Program-made: the position numbers and the translations under genes
The notes under the pieces: generated by a model
What the model was told of the DNA's origin: nothing
Databases searched by the model: none
What the model saw: the letters and a program-made list of their open reading frames with translations, nothing else
Source of the DNA: Lysinibacillus sp. SGAir0095
Lineage (GTDB): Bacteria; Bacillota; Bacilli; Bacillales_A; Planococcaceae
Assembly: GCF_005491425.1 (NCBI RefSeq)
Contig: NZ_CP028083.1
Coordinates: 1,078,001-1,142,000, forward strand
Direction: 5' to 3'
DNA: 64,000 nt
Shown here: positions 59,809 to 64,000 of the stretch, in pieces
Layout of the letters: each line of letters begins with the position of its first letter
Position numbering within the stretch: the first letter of the stretch is position 1

Positions 59809-60729
59809 ATGCCATTAAGTATATTTGGTTTTCAAGCACTGTGGAGTCCTTATTTAATAGGAGTTATACTATTTTTAACTGTTGTATATTTTTTAGTAAC
59901 AGTTGTTTGGAGAAAAGATTTTAAAGTTAGTGAACCTTTAAAAAAAGGGGAAGCAACTTATTTTATATTAGCTATGATTTTACTTTATGTGATTAAAGGA
60001 TCTCCGATTGATTTAATGTCTCATATTATGTTTACATATCATATGGTGCAAATGGCTTTTCTTCTATTACTAGTACCGATGCTTATTATAAAAGGAATTC
60101 CTTGGTGGGTATGGAAAGTAGTTATAGAATTACCTGTCGTACGTAGTATTTTTAAGATATTTACACAACCAGTTGTGTCGGCTTTTGTTTTTGCCATGAT
60201 GTTTTCGCTATATCATATGCCGGGCATATTTGATGCCATTAAATTAGATGAAACATTCCATGGAATTTTTACATTTTTTTTATTCCTATCTGCCTTCTTT
60301 ATGAATTGGCCGTTAGTTAGTAATATTCCGGGTCAAAAGCAAATGAAACCTCTATATAAAATCGCCTATATTATTGCCAACGCGGTATTAATAACACCTG
60401 CCTGTGCTTTAATTATTTTTAATCCAAATCCAATGTATTCAACATACACAGATGGACAAGCTTGGTTAAAAGCAATGGAGCTTTGCGTACCGGCAGCGAC
60501 ACTTTCGAGCCTTTCATTATCTGGGCCAGAACTCTTCAATAATATGAAACCCCTTGAAGATCAGCAATTAGGTGGCGTTTTAATGAAAATTATTCAAGAG
60601 ATTATTTTTGGTGTTGTATTAGCCACTGTATTTAGAAGATGGTGGGTACAAGAAAAGAAAGACGATAAAGCCATTACAGAAAATGCTTTAAGAGACTTTC
60701 AAGCAAAAAAACAAAGTCATCAACACTAA
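59809..60729 (+). CDS. ctaG: Cytochrome c oxidase assembly factor CtaG
   Basis: A 306-aa protein with seven TM helices of the caa3_CtaG family, needed for caa3 oxidase assembly (probably copper delivery to the CuB site). LSIFGFQALWSPYLIG, SHIMFTYHMVQMA and SLYHMPGIFD are typical. ATG 59809 lies nine bases from AAAGGAG. The ATG six bases upstream is too close. Confidence 0.92.
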   Translation: MPLSIFGFQALWSPYLIGVILFLTVVYFLVTVVWRKDFKVSEPLKKGEATYFILAMILLYVIKGSPIDLMSHIMFTYHMVQMAFLLLLVPMLIIKGIPWWVWKVVIELPVVRSIFKIFTQPVVSAFVFAMMFSLYHMPGIFDAIKLDETFHGIFTFFLFLSAFFMNWPLVSNIPGQKQMKPLYKIAYIIANAVLITPACALIIFNPNPMYSTYTDGQAWLKAMELCVPAATLSSLSLSGPELFNNMKPLEDQQLGGVLMKIIQEIIFGVVLATVFRRWWVQEKKDDKAITENALRDFQAKKQSHQH

Positions 60730-60809
60730 ATGGGGCTTACTTTAAAAAGAGGTATCAAATGTTTTACTTTTAAAAAAATATAGATAACTAAATGATAGGA
60801 GAATGTAAA

Positions 60810-61271
60810 ATGGGTGTACCTATTCTACCTACAATTAGTACTACATTTATTGTAATTAGTGCTGTGTTAGTTGCAATTGGATGGGGTCTAATTTATAAGA
60901 GAAAAATTGAAGCGCACAAAAAGGTAATGTTAGCTGCTGGAGTTTCAGCCTTAATCTTCTTTATCATTTATGCTTCTCGAACTATTTTTGTTGGAAATAC
61001 ATCATTTGGTGGTCCAGATGAAATAAAAGTGTATTATACATTCTTTTTAATTTTCCACATAATTTTAGCTACAGTTGGTGCTGTATTTGGTGTTGTTAGT
61101 ATTCTGACAGGCTTAAAAACTAAACTAAGCATTCACCGAAAAATCGGTCCAATCACTAGTATTATTTGGTTTTTTGTAGCTATTACCGGTGTTGCGGTTT
61201 ATTTGCTGCTGTATGTGATTTATCATGGTGGAGAAACAACTTCACTCATCAAAGCAATACTCGGGTTCTAA
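60810..61271 (+). CDS. ctaM: DUF420 protein CtaM (YozB)
   Basis: A 153-aa protein with four TM helices. PTISTTFIVISAVLVAIGW, HKKVMLAA and HRKIGPITSIIWFFVAITGV define the DUF420 family. In Staphylococcus aureus CtaM is required for functional aa3 oxidase. Position directly after ctaG supports the same role. ATG 60810 follows TAGGAG, and longer starts lack an RBS. A terminator follows. Confidence 0.9.
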   Translation: MGVPILPTISTTFIVISAVLVAIGWGLIYKRKIEAHKKVMLAAGVSALIFFIIYASRTIFVGNTSFGGPDEIKVYYTFFLIFHIILATVGAVFGVVSILTGLKTKLSIHRKIGPITSIIWFFVAITGVAVYLLLYVIYHGGETTSLIKAILGF

Positions 61272-61276
61272 TTTGA

Positions 61277-61320
61277 AACGAAACAGTCTTTTAAGCTTGT
61301 CTTTTAAGGCTGTTTTTTTG
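61277..61320 (+). terminator. Terminator after ctaM
   Basis: AAACAG..CTT pairs with AAG..CTGTTT followed by TTTTTG, with an A/T-rich loop. Confidence 0.75.
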
Positions 61321-61433
61321 TTGATAAAAATGGAATGGATTTAGAATTAATATGTAACCTTGCCAAAAAAGACCACAAAAATTACTAGAAGATTCAGTAT
61401 GGATTACATTTCATTTGGAAAAACTAAAAAAAA

Positions 61434-61460
61434 GACATGGAAAGTACCTCCATGTCCTTT
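61434..61460 (-). terminator. Terminator of ylbA
   Basis: GACATGG / CCATGTC (61434-61440 / 61450-61456), extended by AAAG/CTTT pairing. A run of T follows on the minus strand. Confidence 0.8.
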
Positions 61461-61473
61461 ATGTATTCTTAAA

Positions 61474-61839
61474 TTATGCTTCAATACTAAAAGCAGCAAA
61501 TTCTTTTTTAATATTTGCTAAAATTTGTTCGCATTCTGTCACTAGATGTTTTGGGAATACTTCATCTTCACCGTATTCTACACCATGTGGATAGTAGTAT
61601 TTACCAAGTGCAGGTTTTGCGATTTTTAGAATAGCTGAGTTATTACCAACGTCTCCTGAAATAGCTTGGCAGAATACTCGTAAGTAATAACGGCCTTCTT
61701 TTAAATCAAAACGTTTATCGAAAGTCATACGATCAAAATCCCAAGCACCGTGGCATTCTAGACCGTTTTTTCCCATAACGCTTACAAGAAGTTCCTGTTC
61801 AGCAGTAATATTTTCAAGTGTCTTGTTATCGAAATACAT
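61474..61839 (-). CDS. ylbA: YugN-like protein YlbA
   Basis: A 121-aa soluble protein with GLECHGAWDFDRMTFDKRFD and KPALGKYYYPHGVEYGEDE, the YugN-like family pattern. Function unknown. ATG 61839 follows AAAGGAGGA, and the longer in-frame start is unsupported. Size and place after ctaG match ylbA. Confidence 0.85.
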   Translation of the reverse strand: MYFDNKTLENITAEQELLVSVMGKNGLECHGAWDFDRMTFDKRFDLKEGRYYLRVFCQAISGDVGNNSAILKIAKPALGKYYYPHGVEYGEDEVFPKHLVTECEQILANIKKEFAAFSIEA

Positions 61840-61988
61840 AAAAAATCCTCCTTTAGCTAAATCGTACATAAAGTATACGCTCATTTTTTATAATAGAGCA
61901 AAATTTCTTTTGTTGCAATGGCAACATTGTGTCAACAACTAGATTATTGATATAATAGTAGCATTAAATCTAAAAGGATAGAGATGAA

Positions 61989-63059
61989 ATGAAAACTCTT
62001 TTTCGAATATTGATTGTCCTTTCTTTTCTTGCAATTATCTTTTTTTACTCTTCAAGCTCAGATAATTATGAACCTTTAGAAGGGCCGAATACTACATCGC
62101 AAATCATTCCAAAAACAAATAGTGAACAAGAAATTTCTCAAGATTCATTACCCCGTCCAGAAACTGGATTATCAACTTTGATTGGTAAAAGCAGTGATGA
62201 ACTGATAAAGCTTTATCAAGAACCAGCCCGCTATGATAAATCTGCCTACGGTTATGAATGGTGGATTTATAATCAGGAGCCAGATCAATTTATGATGTTT
62301 GCCGTTGCTGATGGTGCGGTAATACAGGTCTATACCAATTCAATAGAGTTGGATATTAGTCCTTATAAAATTGGGCAATCACTTGAAGACATCTATAGTA
62401 TGACGATTATCGAATCAGAAGTTAATGCAACGATAGAGAACGATATTTATACCTTTACAATGAGTGAAGATGATATGAATACAAGAATTCTAACAAAATT
62501 CGATAATATCTTTGCACAGCTCTACATTGATAGTGAAACTGGCATGTTAAGCGGTATTCGATTTACGGATAGCAAATCATTAGTTATTCATCGTCCATAT
62601 GAGATGTCCTTTGTTGGGAAATTATTATCCCCTCCAAGCCCTACTTCCTATTTAATAGAAGAAAGCAATAAGGCAAATGCAACCATAATTTATGACTTAT
62701 TAAATGTATTCCGAGTAAACAATAATTTACCTATTATTTCTGAGGATGAGGCGTTAACTTTGGTTGCTATGGAGCATAGTGAAGAAATGTACTCTCAAAG
62801 TTACTTGTCCCATGAATCGCCTACGAAGGGTTCATTAGAAGAAAGGTTAGAATCTGAAGGAATCCTTTATAAAAATGCAGAAGAGAATATTGCTACTTCT
62901 TACATTGATTCAATTGAAGCTGTACATGGTTGGTTAAACTCTAGTACACATCGAAAGTATATGCTAGATGAATCGTATACTCGAGTGGGCTCAGGGACAT
63001 TTATGAATTATTATACGCAAATCTTCATTGAAGAAGAAAAAGATGAAATCGAAGAATAG
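61989..63059 (+). CDS. ylbC: YlbC-like CAP-domain protein
   Basis: A 356-aa exported or membrane-anchored protein. N-terminal signal anchor (~5-22), a Ser/Thr/Gln-rich linker, a CAP-associated N-terminal domain (~55-200, LIGKSSDELIKLYQEPARYD), and a C-terminal CAP/SCP domain (~225-350) with VAMEHSEEM, SHESPTKGSLEERL, EENIATSY and STHRKYML. Related Bacillus proteins (YkwD, YlbC) are extracytoplasmic and often sporulation-linked, with no known enzymatic activity. The neighbouring ylbB (CBS) gene is absent. Confidence 0.87.
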   Translation: MKTLFRILIVLSFLAIIFFYSSSSDNYEPLEGPNTTSQIIPKTNSEQEISQDSLPRPETGLSTLIGKSSDELIKLYQEPARYDKSAYGYEWWIYNQEPDQFMMFAVADGAVIQVYTNSIELDISPYKIGQSLEDIYSMTIIESEVNATIENDIYTFTMSEDDMNTRILTKFDNIFAQLYIDSETGMLSGIRFTDSKSLVIHRPYEMSFVGKLLSPPSPTSYLIEESNKANATIIYDLLNVFRVNNNLPIISEDEALTLVAMEHSEEMYSQSYLSHESPTKGSLEERLESEGILYKNAEENIATSYIDSIEAVHGWLNSSTHRKYMLDESYTRVGSGTFMNYYTQIFIEEEKDEIEE

Positions 63060-63065
63060 TGTGGT

Positions 63066-63110
63066 AAGGAACCTCTTAGTCGAGTAAATTGGCTATAGAG
63101 GTTCTTTTTT
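63066..63110 (+). terminator. ylbC terminator
   Basis: AAGGAACCTCT pairs (one bulge) with AGAGGTTCTT, followed by TTTT. Confidence 0.75.
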
Positions 63111-63197
63111 TAAAGAAAAATAAAAATTTAATGGCGATAATATATTTTAGTGTCACTATTCACACCTAGGCATAAAATAGGGAAAAGGAGTGACAAC

Positions 63198-64000
63198 TTG
63201 CAATTAGCCGAACTTTTAAAAGAATGGCCATGTACTGTTAAAGGTGGCTCTATTCGAGTTGAAGTAAGTGGAATTGAGGATTATGCACAAGGTGTTAAAG
63301 AAGGCGATTTATTCATCGTTCGTAAGGGTCGAATGTCTGATGGATTAAAATATGTCGATATGGCAATTAATAATGGGGCAATTGGAATTGTTATTGAAGA
63401 TGAAAAACAGCTGGATTCCTTAAAATTATCTGTGCCTGTTATCTGGGTTCCGAATGTCTTAAAATTTATGTCGTATAGTGCAGCAAAGCTAAATCGATTC
63501 CCAGCAGATGCTATGCAAGTTATTGCAATTACAGGTACGAATGGTAAAACAACCGTAAGTCATTTTATCGGACAGCTATTACATGCACTACATAAAAACG
63601 TAATAGTCATTGGAACAAATGGTATATACATTAACGGTGTCGAAGTAAACATTGATTATGAGCATTTAACGACACTTCAGCCAAAGCATCTACACAAAAT
63701 TTTAAAAATAGCGGTTAGTCGTGGTGTTCAGTATGTCGTATTGGAAGCATCTTCAATGGGTCTTGCAAAGCATCGGCTAGATGATTGTTCAATTGACATT
63801 GGGGTCTTCCTGAATTTAGCAGAAGATCATATTGAAGACCATGGTTCCTATGAAAAATATAAAGCTGCTAAACAATTACTTGCCACACTTTCGGAACAAC
63901 TTGTATTAAATGGGGACGATTCTTTTTGTCGTACAGTAGGGCTACAGGCAAAAAAGAAAAAAGCTTATTTTGGATTGGGAAATCGCGTGGACTATCAATT
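63198..64000 (+). CDS. MurE-like Mur ligase, 5' part (runs off window)
   Basis: The TTG start at 63198 lies seven bases after AAGGAG and the frame stays open for 267 codons to the window end. The N-terminal Mur ligase domain (1-~100) includes VSGIEDYAQGVKEGDLFI. The ATP-binding loop is ITGTNGKTT near residue 110. The central domain contains LEASSMGLAKHRLD, FLNLAEDHIEDHGSYEKYKAAK and the carbamate-lysine region AAKQLL. The usual MurE motifs SSHAL and TNLTxDHLDYHG are altered (SSM, LNLAEDHIEDHG), so this is a divergent paralogue of the enzyme adding the third peptide residue to UDP-MurNAc-dipeptide. The residues that distinguish lysine from DAP addition are beyond the window. Confidence 0.78.
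   Translation, partial: MQLAELLKEWPCTVKGGSIRVEVSGIEDYAQGVKEGDLFIVRKGRMSDGLKYVDMAINNGAIGIVIEDEKQLDSLKLSVPVIWVPNVLKFMSYSAAKLNRFPADAMQVIAITGTNGKTTVSHFIGQLLHALHKNVIVIGTNGIYINGVEVNIDYEHLTTLQPKHLHKILKIAVSRGVQYVVLEASSMGLAKHRLDDCSIDIGVFLNLAEDHIEDHGSYEKYKAAKQLLATLSEQLVLNGDDSFCRTVGLQAKKKKAYFGLGNRVDYQ

Noticed and set aside
63171-63179. CATAAAATA upstream of the MurE-like gene matches the sigma-K -10 pattern CATAnnnTA.
   Set aside because: The start of transcription would fall on the ribosome-binding site, and no AC element lies 16-17 bp upstream.

Overview
The window is a gene-dense, AT-rich stretch of a Bacillota (Bacillales) chromosome. Shine-Dalgarno sites are strong, TTG and GTG starts are frequent, and intrinsic terminators flank most operons. 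Gene order follows the Bacillus subtilis ykuF-ylbC segment: fadH, cbpB/ykuL, ccpC, dapH, dapL, ykuU, ykuV, ktrC, rnjA, rpoY, ykrA, def, pdhABCD, speA, yktA, yktB, ykzI, yktC, ylaF, typA, ylaH, ylaI, ylaN, ftsW, pycA, ctaA, ctaCDEFG, ctaM, ylbA, ylbC. Insertions and losses relative to B. subtilis (no ykuNOP, ykyA, slp, ylaJK, ctaB or ylbB here), together with a divergent extra Mur ligase, suggest a Lysinibacillus/Solibacillus/Ureibacillus-like member of the Planococcaceae. That family placement is an inference.

Layout. 1-4 kb: 3' end of ppk, a GGDEF-EAL protein and a NERD-domain protein. 4-16 kb: fadH, the c-di-AMP sensor cbpB, the LysR regulator ccpC, the acetyl-DAP enzymes dapH and dapL, an MFS exporter, a polyamine ABC operon (regulator-potABCD), a peroxiredoxin and a thioredoxin-like protein. 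16-22.5 kb: a frameshifted DUF2935 gene, a methyltransferase, ktrC, the rpoY-rnjA RNA-metabolism pair, a previously uncalled 23-codon cationic peptide ORF with a hairpin at its stop codon, ykrA and def. 23-28 kb: pyruvate dehydrogenase operon. 28-35 kb: a carboxylate module (CitA/DcuS-type two-component system, TctCBA tripartite transporter, LrgAB-like pair). 35-48 kb: speA, nitronate monooxygenase, yktA, an FAD oxidoreductase, yktB, ykzI, yktC, ylaF, typA, ylaH, a nitrate/sulfonate/taurine-type ABC transporter, ylaI and a small conserved protein. 48-62 kb: ylaN, ftsW, pycA, ctaA, a gene-poor kilobase with a decayed thiol-redox gene where ctaB would be expected, then the caa3 oxidase operon, ctaM and ylbA. 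62-64 kb: a ylbC-like CAP protein and the 5' part of a MurE-like ligase.

How the genes fit together. Most of the window is central metabolism around pyruvate: carboxylate uptake, PDH and pyruvate carboxylase. It also carries aerobic respiration (heme A synthase, caa3 oxidase and assembly factors), the diaminopimelate/lysine branch feeding cell-wall synthesis, polyamine synthesis (speA) and uptake (pot), and c-di-AMP-linked control (CbpB and KtrC, with PycA as a reported CbpB partner). No rRNA, tRNA, CRISPR array, prophage or insertion sequence was recognised.

The observations most worth following up are the 23-aa peptide/hairpin upstream of rpoY-rnjA, the divergent MurE paralogue, the decayed redox gene and absent ctaB, and the carboxylate module with its unusually tailed LrgA.
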